DNA of 64,000 bases from DASYTH01 sp045806965 (GTDB lineage Bacteria > Actinomycetota > Actinomycetes > Mycobacteriales > Pseudonocardiaceae). The notes below the pieces were generated by a model that was not told the origin of the DNA, searched no databases, and saw nothing but the letters and a program-made list of their open reading frames with translations. Each line of letters begins with the position of its first letter. Position 1 is the first letter of the stretch. Both the position numbers and the translations under genes were made by a program. The DNA lies in assembly GCA_045806965.1 (NCBI GenBank), contig JBJMIG010000042.1, forward strand, positions 124,001-188,000. Reading direction: 5' to 3'. This document shows positions 1 through 7,743 of the stretch, in pieces.

Positions 1-510
1 GAGCAGGTGATACTTGGCCTTGGCCATGCCGCAGAGCAGTGGCCACACGATCGCCGCATGGTCCCCGGCCGCGACGCCGAGCCGGGTGTGCCCGTCCATG
101 ATCCGAGCGGTGCGGGCGGCGATCGACACGTCCGCCAGGAGCCCGACGACCAGCCCGGCCCCGACCGCCGGCCCCTCGATCGCCGAAACCACCGGCTTGG
201 CACAGTTGATCACGTTGTAGACCAGGTCGCGGGCCTCCCGGAGCACCCGGACCCGGACCGCGAAGTCCTCGGACATGTCGGTGACCAGGTCGAGGTCCCC
301 GCCGGAGGAGAACACGCCGCCCTCGCCGCGGATGATCGCCACGCGCACGTCCGGATCCCGGTCGATCGTGGTCCAGACCTCGGCCAGCTCCCGGTGACCC
401 TCGTGCCCGACCGCGTTCAGCCGCCCGGGTGCGGACATGGTCACCTCGAGCACCCCCGCATCGAGGTCGGCGAAGCGCAGGCTCGGGTACCGCGAGGCGT
501 AGTCGTGCAT
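1..510 (-). CDS. Enoyl-CoA hydratase/isomerase family protein (3' end outside window)
   Basis: The minus frame from an ATG at 510 runs without a stop to the window edge, giving 170 residues of a crotonase-fold protein. The N-terminal part reads MHDYASRYPSLRF, followed by the crotonase landmarks: an alternating strand with MSAPGRLNAVGHEGHRELAEV, the oxyanion segment IRGEGGVFSSGGDLDLV and the second oxyanion-hole stretch KPVVSAIEGPAVGAGLVVG. These positions bind the CoA thioester carbonyl in the family. The substrate cannot be told, but acyl-CoA hydration or isomerisation is likely. It is divergent from the EamA gene; a CAGGAT box ending 6 nt before the ATG may be a leaderless -10. Family assignment is firm, specificity is not. 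Confidence 0.85.
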   Translation of the reverse strand, partial: MHDYASRYPSLRFADLDAGVLEVTMSAPGRLNAVGHEGHRELAEVWTTIDRDPDVRVAIIRGEGGVFSSGGDLDLVTDMSEDFAVRVRVLREARDLVYNVINCAKPVVSAIEGPAVGAGLVVGLLADVSIAARTARIMDGHTRLGVAAGDHAAIVWPLLCGMAKAKYHLL

Positions 511-606
511 GACCCCATCCTGGCAGGGCCCTCCTGGTTGCCGGCAGAGTCGACGGGCGCGGTGTGGTTCGGTCGCTGGGTCCTTGCTGGCAGGGACAAT
601 CAGCCC

Positions 607-1464
607 GTGACGCATCCCGTGGCTCTGGTCCTGGTGGTCATCGCGGCGGTGGCGCATGCCGGCTGGAACCTGTGTGCGAAGCGGGTCCCCGGCGGGGGCA
701 CGGTCTTCGTCTGGTTGTACGGCACGGTCACGGCGACTCTGTGCGTGCCACTGGCCGTCGTCACCGTGCTGATGTTTCACCAGACGCCGTCGGGGACCTG
801 GCTGGTCGCCATGGGGGTCACCGGGGTGTTGCACGTGACCTACTTCGTGTTGCTCCAGCGCGGGTACGCGGTCGGCGACCTGTCGGTGGTGTACCCGCTG
901 GCCCGCGGGTCCGGCCCGCTGCTCGCGGTGCTCGCGGCCGTTGCCTTCCTCGGCGAGCGGCCAGGGGTGCTCGCACTGGCCGGCGCGGGCGCGGTGGTCG
1001 GCGGGATCCTGGTGATCGGCGGGATCGGGCGCGGTAAGCGGTCGGCGGGCGTGCTGTACGCGGTGGCCACCGGGGTGCTGATCGCCGGTTACACGCTGTG
1101 GGACGCGTACGCGGTGACCACGCTGGCGGTGCCGCCCCCGGTGCTCATGGCCGGTTCGGCACTGTGCGAGTTCGGGTTGCTCAGCCCGGTACTGCTCAGG
1201 CGGCGGGGGCAGGCGGCCACCCTCTGGCGGGCACATCGGCGGTCGGTGGTCGCGATCGCGATCCTCTCGCCGCTGGCGTATCTGCTGGTGCTGTTCGCCC
1301 TGCGGCAGGCGCCGGTGAGCCTGGTCGCGCCGGTCAGGGAGCTGTCCATTGTGTTCGGCAGCCTGGCCGCCTGGCTGGTGCTCGGCGAGCCGGACCCGCG
1401 CCGGCGGCTGACCGGCGCCGTGGTGGTGCTCGCCGGAGTGGCCGCCATCGCGGTGCGGGTGTAA
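607..1464 (+). CDS. EamA/DMT-family transporter
   Basis: A 285-residue, very hydrophobic protein with about ten predicted membrane segments arranged as two EamA repeats, the usual size for the drug/metabolite transporter superfamily. It starts THPVALVLVVIAAVAHAGWN, a typical first helix, and has the conserved LGERPG segment after helix 4 and LVLGEPD near the end of the second repeat. Substrate is unknown; relatives export amino acids, nucleosides or other small metabolites through the plasma membrane. GTG at 607 is chosen because the open frame upstream has no hydrophobic character, and a GACAAT box ends 6 nt before it, as expected for a leaderless transcript. The VOC gene follows after 3 nt. 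Confidence 0.85.
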   Translation: MTHPVALVLVVIAAVAHAGWNLCAKRVPGGGTVFVWLYGTVTATLCVPLAVVTVLMFHQTPSGTWLVAMGVTGVLHVTYFVLLQRGYAVGDLSVVYPLARGSGPLLAVLAAVAFLGERPGVLALAGAGAVVGGILVIGGIGRGKRSAGVLYAVATGVLIAGYTLWDAYAVTTLAVPPPVLMAGSALCEFGLLSPVLLRRRGQAATLWRAHRRSVVAIAILSPLAYLLVLFALRQAPVSLVAPVRELSIVFGSLAAWLVLGEPDPRRRLTGAVVVLAGVAAIAVRV

Positions 1465-1467
1465 GTC

Positions 1468-1851
1468 ATGGGCGTGGAGTTCCTGAGCAGCCGGATTCTG
1501 GTGCGACCACGGAATCGGGACCGGTCCGTGGCCTTCTACCGCGACGCGCTTGGCCTCGCGGTGTACCGGGAGTTCCCAGGCGGCACGGTGTTCTTCCTGG
1601 GTAACGGTTTCCTTGAGGTGTCCGGTGAGGGTGCGGCCGTGCCGGGCCCGGATGTGGCACTGTGGCTTCAGGTTCGGCACTTGGACACGGCCGCTGCGGA
1701 GCTCGCCGAACGGGGGGTCGCCGTGGTGCGCGGGCCGCGCACCGAGCCGTGGGGCCTGCGCGAGATGTGGATCTCCGACCCGGATGGGCTGCCGATCGTG
1801 GTCGTGGAGATTCCCGAGGATCACCCGCTACGCCGCGACCCGCGTGGCTAG
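1468..1851 (+). CDS. VOC (glyoxalase/bleomycin resistance/dioxygenase) superfamily protein
   Basis: A 127-residue single-domain protein with the paired beta-alpha-beta-beta-beta modules of the VOC fold. The first half carries FYRDALGLAVYREFPGG and the second half ends in MWISDPDGLPIVVVEIPE, the DPDG(N/L)xxE motif whose Glu is a usual metal ligand. Members bind a divalent metal and act as glyoxalases, dioxygenases or drug-binding proteins; nothing here selects one. It begins 3 nt after the EamA stop, so the two genes are probably co-transcribed. The protein ends shortly before the inverted 19-bp-core repeats at 1928-1980. Confidence 0.85.
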   Translation: MGVEFLSSRILVRPRNRDRSVAFYRDALGLAVYREFPGGTVFFLGNGFLEVSGEGAAVPGPDVALWLQVRHLDTAAAELAERGVAVVRGPRTEPWGLREMWISDPDGLPIVVVEIPEDHPLRRDPRG

Positions 1852-1924
1852 CTGTACCCGGCCGTCACCTTGGTGGCAGTCGGCTGGCAGCAAGTCGCCC
1901 GAGCGAGGAACGCCGAGCGCATAG

Positions 1925-1980
1925 ATACAGCGCAAGGTGACATTCCGCTTGTAGAAGCGAAGGAATGTCACCTTGCGCTG
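1925..1980. repeat. Head-to-head pair of 19-bp-core intergenic repeats
   Basis: The core GGAATGTCACCTTGCGCTG is present on the plus strand at 1962-1980 and as its reverse complement at 1928-1946, separated by 15 nt, so the pair can form a 19-bp stem-loop. Two more plus-strand copies lie at 16902-16920 and 16951-16969. Flanks also agree: three of the four copies extend to CGCTGTAT. The pair sits in the 256-bp gap between the VOC gene and lepA. It could be a terminator, a protein-binding site or a REP-like dispersed repeat. Confidence 0.8.
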
Positions 1981-2107
1981 ATCCAACCGGGCCCGCGCCC
2001 GTGCCGATCGCCCTGGTTGGCGCGCTGCCGCGAGCGAGCCACCGCCGGTGCGGCAGTCGGGCATGGGACGATGGGGCGGTATCCCTTGATCCCGATAAGG
2101 ACACTGA

Positions 2108-3958
2108 GTGACCACGTTCGCCGACACGACGTTCACGGCGCCTGAGCAGATCCGCAACTTCTGCATCATCGCCCACATCGACCACGGCAAGTCGACGCTG
2201 GCCGACCGCATGTTGCAGTTCACCGGAGTGGTCCAGGAACGGGACATGCGGGCGCAGTACCTCGACCGGATGGACATCGAGCGCGAGCGCGGGATCACCA
2301 TCAAGGCGCAGAACGTCCGGCTGCCTTGGCAGGTGGGTGGCCGGGACCACGTGCTGCACATGATCGACACACCCGGGCACGTCGACTTCACCTACGAGGT
2401 GTCCCGGGCGCTCGAGGCATGTGAGGGGGCGGTCCTGCTGGTCGACGCCGCGCAGGGGATCGAGGCGCAGACCCTGGCCAACCTGTACCTGGCGCTGGAC
2501 AAGGACCTCACCGTCATCCCGGTGCTCAACAAGATCGACCTGCCGGCCGCGGATCCGGAGAAGTACGCCGCCGAGCTCGCGCACATCATCGGTTGCGAGC
2601 CGACCGACGTGCTGCGGGTCTCGGCGAAGACCGGCAAGGGCGTCCGGGAGCTGCTCAACGAGGTGGTGCGGCTGGTGCCGGCACCGCGCGGCCGCGCGGA
2701 CGCCCCGGCCCGAGCGATGATCTTCGACTCGGTGTACGACACCTACCGCGGCGTGGTCACCTACATCCGGGTGGTGGACGGAAAGATCACGCCGCGGGAG
2801 CGGATCCGGATGATGTCCACCAACGCCACCCACGAGCTGCTCGAGGTGGGCATCATCTCGCCCGAGCCGAAGCCGAGCGCGGGCCTCGGCGTCGGGGAGG
2901 TCGGTTACCTGATCACCGGGGTGAAGGACGTCCGGCAGTCCAGGGTCGGCGACACCGTGACGGCCGAGCGCAAGGGAGCCACCGAACCGCTGGCCGGCTA
3001 CCGCGAGCCCCGCCCGATGGTCTACTCCGGACTGTATCCGGTGGACGGTTCGGACTACCCGGACCTCCGTGAGGCGCTGGACAAGCTGCGGCTCAACGAC
3101 GCCGCGCTGAGCTACGAGCCGGAGACCTCGGCGGCGCTCGGCTTCGGCTTCCGGTGCGGCTTCCTCGGCCTGCTGCACCTGGAGATCGTCCGCGAGCGGC
3201 TGGAGCGGGAGGCCGGGCTGGACCTGATCTCCACCGCGCCCAACGTGGTGTACCGGGTGGTGATGGACGAGGGCACCGCGCACATCGTGACCAACCCGTC
3301 GGACTGGCCGGAGGGCGGCAAGATCGCCGACGTGTACGAGCCGGTGGTGAAGACCACGGTGATCGCGCCGTCGGACTACATCGGCTCGATCATGGAGCTG
3401 TGCCAGAGCCGGCGCGGGCAGCTCGGCGGGATGGACTACCTGTCGACGGACCGGGTGGAGCTGCGGTACACCATGCCGCTCGCGGAGATCATCTACGACT
3501 TCTTCGACGCGCTGAAGTCCCGCACCCGTGGGTACGCGTCGCTGGACTACGAGGAGTCCGGCGAGCAAGCCGCGGATCTGGTCAAGGTGGACATCCTGTT
3601 GCAGGGCGAGCCGGTGGACGCGTTCAGCGCGATCGTGCACCGGGACGCGGCCTACGGCTACGGCACCCGGATGGCCACCAAGCTCCGCCAGCTCATCCCG
3701 CGCCAGCAGTTCGAGGTGCCGATCCAGGCCGCGATCGGGGCCAGGGTGATCGCCCGCGAGACGATCCGGGCGATGCGCAAGGACGTGCTGGCCAAGTGCT
3801 ACGGCGGTGACATCACCCGCAAGCGCAAGCTGCTGGAGAAGCAGAAGGAGGGCAAGAAGCGGATGAAGATGGTCGGCCGGGTCGAGGTGCCGCAGGAGGC
3901 GTTCGTCGCCGCGCTGTCCACCGACGAGCCGACGGACAAGGCCAAGAGCCGCAAGTAG
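2108..3958 (+). CDS. lepA: Elongation factor 4 (LepA), ribosome-associated GTPase
   Basis: A 616-residue translational GTPase that matches LepA/EF4 across its length. The P-loop AHIDHGKST is at residues 22-30, DTPGHVDF at 87-94 and NKID at 141-144, followed by the EF-G-like domains II, III and V and the LepA-specific C-terminal domain with KRKLLEKQKEGKKRMKMVG, the basic tail that enters the ribosome. The LepA-specific YLDRMDIERERGITIK effector region is present. EF4 binds stalled or mistranslocated ribosomes and hydrolyses GTP, affecting elongation under ionic or acid stress. GTG at 2108 follows the AAGGA ribosome-binding sequence by 7 nt. A YjbR-type gene starts 2 nt after its stop. Confidence 0.97.
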   Translation: MTTFADTTFTAPEQIRNFCIIAHIDHGKSTLADRMLQFTGVVQERDMRAQYLDRMDIERERGITIKAQNVRLPWQVGGRDHVLHMIDTPGHVDFTYEVSRALEACEGAVLLVDAAQGIEAQTLANLYLALDKDLTVIPVLNKIDLPAADPEKYAAELAHIIGCEPTDVLRVSAKTGKGVRELLNEVVRLVPAPRGRADAPARAMIFDSVYDTYRGVVTYIRVVDGKITPRERIRMMSTNATHELLEVGIISPEPKPSAGLGVGEVGYLITGVKDVRQSRVGDTVTAERKGATEPLAGYREPRPMVYSGLYPVDGSDYPDLREALDKLRLNDAALSYEPETSAALGFGFRCGFLGLLHLEIVRERLEREAGLDLISTAPNVVYRVVMDEGTAHIVTNPSDWPEGGKIADVYEPVVKTTVIAPSDYIGSIMELCQSRRGQLGGMDYLSTDRVELRYTMPLAEIIYDFFDALKSRTRGYASLDYEESGEQAADLVKVDILLQGEPVDAFSAIVHRDAAYGYGTRMATKLRQLIPRQQFEVPIQAAIGARVIARETIRAMRKDVLAKCYGGDITRKRKLLEKQKEGKKRMKMVGRVEVPQEAFVAALSTDEPTDKAKSRK

Positions 3959-3959
3959 C

Positions 3960-4316
3960 ATGGCCGATCCACTCGAGTCGCTGCGCGAGCTGTGCCTCGC
4001 CCTGCCGGAGACGAACGAGCGGCACAGCCACGGTGAGCCGAGCTGGTTCGTGCGGGACAGGAAGCAGTTCGTCAGCTACGCCGACCGCCATCACGACGAC
4101 CGGCTCGGGTTCTGGTGCGCGGCGCCACCCGGGGTGCAGGAAGCGCTGGTCGGCTCGGCCCCGGAGCGCTTCTACCGCCCGCCGTACGTGGGGCACCGCG
4201 GCTGGTTAGGGGTGTACCTCGACGTCCCGGTCGACTGGGCGGAGATCGCCGAGATCGTCGAGGACGCCTACCGGATGGTCGCGCCGAAGCGGCTGGTCGC
4301 CGAGCTGGACGGCTAG
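3960..4316 (+). CDS. MmcQ/YjbR family protein
   Basis: A 118-residue protein of the YjbR (CyaY-like fold) family. It opens with LESLRELCLALPETNERHSHGEPSWFVRDRKQFVSY, the family's characteristic ALPE(T/V)xxxxxxGxPxFxVxxKxF pattern, and ends with WAEIAEIVEDAYRMVAPKRL, the conserved helix in which a Lys/Arg ends the domain. Members are annotated as DNA-binding by structural analogy only; the biological role is unsettled. The ATG lies 2 nt after the lepA stop, so it is likely translated from the same mRNA, but a functional tie to EF4 is not implied. Confidence 0.85.
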   Translation: MADPLESLRELCLALPETNERHSHGEPSWFVRDRKQFVSYADRHHDDRLGFWCAAPPGVQEALVGSAPERFYRPPYVGHRGWLGVYLDVPVDWAEIAEIVEDAYRMVAPKRLVAELDG

Positions 4317-4318
4317 TC

Positions 4319-4345
4319 GGTCCACCAGTTGGTCCACGGTGGACC
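4319..4345. terminator. Stem-loop between convergent yjbR-like and MDR genes
   Basis: GGTCCACC at 4319-4326 is the exact reverse complement of GGTGGACC at 4338-4345, leaving a 11-nt loop, in the 48-bp gap between convergent genes. There is no T-run, as is common in high-GC actinobacteria. The right part also contains GTCCACGGTGGAC (4332-4344), one of the recurrent 13-bp palindromes of this window, so it may instead be a protein site. Confidence 0.45.
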
Positions 4346-4364
4346 GGTGTGCGGCGGGGAGCGC

Positions 4365-5330
4365 TCAGCGGGTGAACACGACCTTGCCCGCGGTTTCGCC
4401 GTTGAGCATCCGGGTGATGCCTTCCTTCGCCTCGGTCATGGGCAGCGTGGTGCCGATGTGCGGGTGCAGACCGGCCGTCGCGCAGAAGCTGAGCAGGTCG
4501 GCCAGTTCGGCGCGGGTGCCCATGGTGGAGCCGACCACGCTGAGCTGAAGGAAGAACAGCCGTTGCAGCTCGGCGCCCGGGTCGGGGCCGCTGGTCGCGC
4601 CGGAGACCACGATGGTGCCGCCCGGACGCAGCGCGCGCATGGAGTGTGCCCAGGTGGCCTTGCCGACGGTCTCGAACACGGCGTCGACGCGTTCCGGGAG
4701 CCGCGCGCCGGACTCGAACGTCTCGTGCGCGCCGAGCGAGCCGGCGAGGGCGCGCTTGTCCGCCGTGCGGCCGGTGACCCACACCCGCATGCCGGCGGCC
4801 CGGCCCAGCGCGATCAACGCCGTGGACACGCCGCCGGACGCGCCCTGCACCAGCATGGTCTGACCGGGCCGAAGGCCGGAGCGAACGAAGAGCATCCGGT
4901 ACGCGGTCAGCCAGGCCGTGCCCATGCACGCGGCCTCGGCGAAGGACAGGCCGGGCGGCTTGGGCAGCGCGTTGTTCGCCGGGACCACCACGACGTCGGC
5001 GAAGCTGCCCTGGTGCAGCTCGGTGAGCAGGGTGCGCCGGGGGTCGAGGGTCTCGTCGCCGCTCCACGACGGGTCGCCGATGACCGAGTGCAGCACCACC
5101 TCGGTGCCGTCGGCCAGCACGCCGGCGCCGTCGCAGCCCAGGATCATCGGGAACCGGTCGGGTTTGATGCCGACCCCGCGCAGCGTCCACAGGTCGTGCA
5201 TGTTCAGGCTGGCCGCGCGGACCGCGACGGCGACCCAGCCGTCCGGCACCTCCGGCTCGGGACGATCGCCGATCCGCAGTGCGGCGATCGGGTCGTCGGG
5301 GCTGGGCTCGGCGGCGTAGACGGCGAACAT
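4365..5330 (-). CDS. MDR-family zinc-free alcohol dehydrogenase / quinone reductase-like protein
   Basis: A 321-residue medium-chain dehydrogenase/reductase. The GroES-like N-terminal half has SLNMHDLWTLRGVG and PMILGCDGAGV, and the Rossmann half has the nucleotide-binding LVQGASGGVSTALIALGRAAG. The zinc ligands of true alcohol dehydrogenases are not evident, which places it with zinc-independent NADPH-dependent quinone oxidoreductases or enoyl reductases. Substrate is unknown. ATG at 5330 is preferred over the TTG at 5339 because TAGGTT ends 7 nt upstream of it (AACCTA at 5338-5343 on the plus strand), the leaderless pattern seen repeatedly here. It is divergent from the small membrane gene at 5375. 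Confidence 0.85.
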   Translation of the reverse strand: MFAVYAAEPSPDDPIAALRIGDRPEPEVPDGWVAVAVRAASLNMHDLWTLRGVGIKPDRFPMILGCDGAGVLADGTEVVLHSVIGDPSWSGDETLDPRRTLLTELHQGSFADVVVVPANNALPKPPGLSFAEAACMGTAWLTAYRMLFVRSGLRPGQTMLVQGASGGVSTALIALGRAAGMRVWVTGRTADKRALAGSLGAHETFESGARLPERVDAVFETVGKATWAHSMRALRPGGTIVVSGATSGPDPGAELQRLFFLQLSVVGSTMGTRAELADLLSFCATAGLHPHIGTTLPMTEAKEGITRMLNGETAGKVVFTR

Positions 5331-5374
5331 GCCGTGCAACCTATCGCCTCCGGTCGGGCGCTACCCTCGACGAC

Positions 5375-5566
5375 GTGTTCAACTGGTGGAACGACGTCGA
5401 GCTGTGGATCCTCGGTTTGGCGTTCCCGTTCCAGTTCGCCCTGGTGATGGCGGTGCTGCTGCCGCTGTGCGTGATCATGGCGTGGCTGATCGACCGGGTC
5501 GTCGACTACGCGTCGGCCACGTTCGGTCCGTCCGACGAGGACGAGCCGCCGCTCGGGGCCCGTTGA
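5375..5566 (+). CDS. Small membrane protein, unknown function
   Basis: A 63-residue protein beginning MFNWWNDVELW and dominated by one long hydrophobic stretch (LGLAFPFQFALVMAVLLPLCVIMAWLI) that fits one or two membrane segments, with an acidic cytosolic tail (PSDEDEPPLG). No family recognised. GTG at 5375 is supported by TACCCT at 5362-5367, ending 7 nt before it, so the message is probably leaderless. The next small gene begins 2 nt after its stop, suggesting a two-gene unit. Confidence 0.65.
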   Translation: MFNWWNDVELWILGLAFPFQFALVMAVLLPLCVIMAWLIDRVVDYASATFGPSDEDEPPLGAR

Positions 5567-5568
5567 GC

Positions 5569-5703
5569 ATGCGCCCGCGGATTCGGATCACCGTCGCGCT
5601 GGTCGGCCTCGTCCTGCTGGTGCTGGCCGGCTGGTTCGTCCGCGAGCGGGCGAGCGCCGACCCGCCGGCCGCGCCCGCCGTGTCGGTCGACCCGGGACGT
5701 TAG
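5569..5703 (+). CDS. Small single-pass membrane or secreted peptide
   Basis: A 44-residue protein: basic start MRPRIRI, one hydrophobic segment TVALVGLVLLVLAGWFV, then an extracytoplasmic Ala/Pro-rich tail. It could be an anchored peptide or a short exported protein; no lipobox Cys is present. It follows the 63-aa membrane gene by 2 nt, and its TAG stop overlaps the stop codon of the convergent crotonase gene at 5700-5703. Confidence 0.55.
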   Translation: MRPRIRITVALVGLVLLVLAGWFVRERASADPPAAPAVSVDPGR

Positions 5704-6467
5704 GGCGCCCAGTTCGGCGCCCGCTTCTGGGCGAACGCCAGGATCCCTTCCTGCCCCTCTTCGCTGGCGAAGAAGTCGGCGGAGAGCGCGGTCATCGCGG
5801 CGAAGTCCTCGGCCAGGCCGGCCGGCCGCTCCCGGCGCAGCATCGCCTTGGTGGCGGCCAGCGCCTTAGGCCCGCCGAGGGTGAGCATGCCGGTGTAGCG
5901 GGCGACCTCGCCGTCCAGCGCCGCCGCCGGCACCGCGGCGTTGAGCAACCCGATCGCGACGGCCCGGTTGGCGTCGAACTTCTCGCCGGTGAGGAACAGC
6001 TCGTGCGCGGCCCTTGGCAGCAGCCGGGGCAGCACGGTCACCGAGATCACCGCCGGTACCAGGCCGAGCCGCACCTCGGTGAACGCGAACGTGGCGTCGT
6101 CGGCGGCGACGGCGACGTCGGCAGCGGCCACCAGGCCGACCCCACCAGCCCGGGCCGGGCCGGCGAGCTTGGCCACCACCGGCTTCGGACAGGTCCAGAT
6201 CTGCTCCAGGATGGCCGGGAACTCGTTCACCCCCGCCTCGGAGCTCGACGTTGCGCCGGCCTCCTTGAGATCCATCCCGGCGCAGAACACGGGACCGGTG
6301 TGGTCGAGCACCACCACCCGCGTGGCCTCGTCGCCGGCCGCGGCGCTCAGCCGGTCGCGCAGTTCGCGGCGCAGCTGGGCGGACAGCGCGTTGCGGTTGT
6401 GCGGGGAGTCCAGGGTGATCGTCGCGACGCCGCCTGCGACCGCGTAACGCACGAGCTCATCGGCCAT
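5700..6467 (-). CDS. Enoyl-CoA hydratase/isomerase family protein
   Basis: A complete 255-residue crotonase. The first oxyanion-hole segment is DHTGPVFCAGMDLKEAG and the second is KPVVAKLAGPARAGGVGLVAAADVAVA, with FTEVRLGLVPAVIS downstream. The position of the Glu general acid in hydratases is occupied within the FTEVRLGL stretch, which is compatible with a hydratase or isomerase; the true substrate is unknown. The C-terminal segment FFASEEGQEGILAFAQKRAPNW is the usual crotonase tail, which packs across the trimer. ATG at 6467 is backed by TAAGGT ending 6 nt upstream (ACCTTA at 6474-6479), which overlaps the 3' end of the DUF4396 gene. Confidence 0.9.
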   Translation of the reverse strand: MADELVRYAVAGGVATITLDSPHNRNALSAQLRRELRDRLSAAAGDEATRVVVLDHTGPVFCAGMDLKEAGATSSSEAGVNEFPAILEQIWTCPKPVVAKLAGPARAGGVGLVAAADVAVAADDATFAFTEVRLGLVPAVISVTVLPRLLPRAAHELFLTGEKFDANRAVAIGLLNAAVPAAALDGEVARYTGMLTLGGPKALAATKAMLRRERPAGLAEDFAAMTALSADFFASEEGQEGILAFAQKRAPNWAP

Positions 6468-6476
6468 GCGAGCACC

Positions 6477-6941
6477 TTAGTGAGAGTGCTCGTGGTGACT
6501 GTGCCCGTGGTACTCGTGCACGACGGCATGGCCCTTGCCCCGGCTGATCATCCACCGGTTGACCGGCACGGTCACCACGAACGCGACCACGAGGGAGATG
6601 GCCAGGCTGAGCCAGAACAGCCAGTCGTCGACGCCGGCCTCGATCGCACCGGGGACGGCCACCATGACCGCGTTGTCCATGAGCTCCATCACGGCGATGG
6701 ACACGGTGTCCGCGGCCAGCGCCACCGACACGGCCGCGCCGAACGCCACGCCGGCCCGCAGCACCGGCCGGATGGTCAGGGTGTAGCCGAACAGGAAGGC
6801 CAGCGCGACCGACAGGATCACGATGGCGAGGTTGGACCAGCCCAGCAACGAGCCGATCACCATGCCGAGCACCTCGCCGATAGCGCAACCGGTGAGGCAG
6901 TGCAGGGTCGCGGTCGCGGCGGTTCGCCATGATGTGTTCAT
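6477..6941 (-). CDS. DUF4396-type polytopic membrane protein with His-rich C-terminus
   Basis: A 154-residue protein with four predicted membrane helices: TATLHCLTGCAIGEVLGMVIG, a LAIVILSVALAFLFGYTL segment, GVAFGAAVSVALAADTVSI and LFWLSLAISLVVAFVVTVPV. The tail GHAVVHEYHGHSHHEHSH holds eight histidines, as in metal-handling proteins. Members of this family have no proven function, though they are met beside copper-response genes (my recollection of the family). ATG at 6941 is chosen over the one at 6953 because the latter lies inside the palindrome at 6951-6969, and TATGTT ends 7 nt before 6941. The operator suggests metal-controlled expression, probably copper. Confidence 0.75.
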   Translation of the reverse strand: MNTSWRTAATATLHCLTGCAIGEVLGMVIGSLLGWSNLAIVILSVALAFLFGYTLTIRPVLRAGVAFGAAVSVALAADTVSIAVMELMDNAVMVAVPGAIEAGVDDWLFWLSLAISLVVAFVVTVPVNRWMISRGKGHAVVHEYHGHSHHEHSH

Positions 6942-6948
6942 GGCCCTC

Positions 6949-6969
6949 AACATACCCCCACAGGGTATG
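6949..6969 (-). promoter_or_regulatory. CsoR-like operator overlapping leaderless promoter of DUF4396 gene
   Basis: CATACCC (6951-6957) and GGGTATG (6963-6969) form a perfect 7-bp inverted repeat with a 5-bp spacer, close to the TACCC-N-GGGTA sites bound by CsoR/RcnR-type repressors. It overlaps the minus-strand -10 TATGTT (AACATA at 6949-6954). A TTGCCC 19 bp upstream of that box could be the -35. No csoR gene is in the window. Confidence 0.65.
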
Positions 6970-6981
6970 GGTGGGGCAAGC

Positions 6982-7743
6982 TCAGGCGTACCGCCCGCCG
7001 GCCGCCTCGGTCAGTTCCTCGTCGTACCGGTCGAGCAGCACCCCGGCCAGGCCGCGGGCGGCGCCGAGCGGGAGCGCCACCAGCGCACCGGGTTCGGCGG
7101 CCCGGGCCTCGATCGCGACCCGGTCCGGCAGCCGGCCCGGAGCGAGGAACCAGGAGGCCACCGCGATCCGCCTGGCCCCGCGGGCGCGGAGCAGGCGCAC
7201 CGCGCCCGGCACGTCCGGTTCGGTGGCCGAGGCGAACGCCGCGGTCGCGCCGGCCCAGCCATACCGCGCCGCCCACCGCCGCGCCACGGCGGACACCGCC
7301 GCGTTGGCCGGCGGATGCGTCGAGCCGGCCGCGGCGAGGACGACGCCGAGTTCGGGGTCGTCCAGCCGCGCCCCGGTGGCGAGCAGCCGGTCCAGCGCCA
7401 GCGACTCGAGCCGGGGGTCCGGCCCGAGCACCCCGGCGACCGACACCGAGAGCCGCGGGTGCCGGGCGGTCGCCTCGTGGACCATGGCGGGCACGTCCAC
7501 CCTGGCGTGGTAGGCCTCGCCGAGCAGCAGCGGCACCACGACGGCTTCTTTGACGGCTTCCCCGGCCTCGCCATCGAGGGCACCCAACACGTCGCCAAGG
7601 CGTGGCGCGGACAGGTCGAGGAACGCGACCCGGATGTCCAGCCATGGGCGCATCGCCCTGGCCACCTGGAGCAGCCGGGTCACCGTCGCCGCCGAGCGGG
7701 GGTTGCGGCTGCCGTGTGCGACGGCGACGAGCGGCGGTGCCAT
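6982..7743 (-). CDS. Sirohydrochlorin chelatase (CbiX/SirB type)
   Basis: A 253-residue protein with two CbiX-like halves. The N-terminus PPLVAVAHGSRNPRSAATV holds the catalytic His (residue 10) in the HGS(R/K) motif, and the mid-half LLLGEAYHARVDVPAMV has the second conserved His. The second half repeats the fold with a degenerate SWFLAPGRLPDRV. Enzymes of this family insert Fe2+ (or Co2+) into sirohydrochlorin. Its ATG directly abuts the permease stop in the sulfate-assimilation operon, so making siroheme for the sulfite reductase SirA encoded at the operon head is the natural role. Confidence 0.88.
   Translation of the reverse strand: MAPPLVAVAHGSRNPRSAATVTRLLQVARAMRPWLDIRVAFLDLSAPRLGDVLGALDGEAGEAVKEAVVVPLLLGEAYHARVDVPAMVHEATARHPRLSVSVAGVLGPDPRLESLALDRLLATGARLDDPELGVVLAAAGSTHPPANAAVSAVARRWAARYGWAGATAAFASATEPDVPGAVRLLRARGARRIAVASWFLAPGRLPDRVAIEARAAEPGALVALPLGAARGLAGVLLDRYDEELTEAAGGRYA

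Noticed and set aside
7..606. N-terminal extension of the EamA transporter from the upstream open frame
   Set aside because: It is antisense to the crotonase gene and has no membrane character; GTG 607 begins the first helix.
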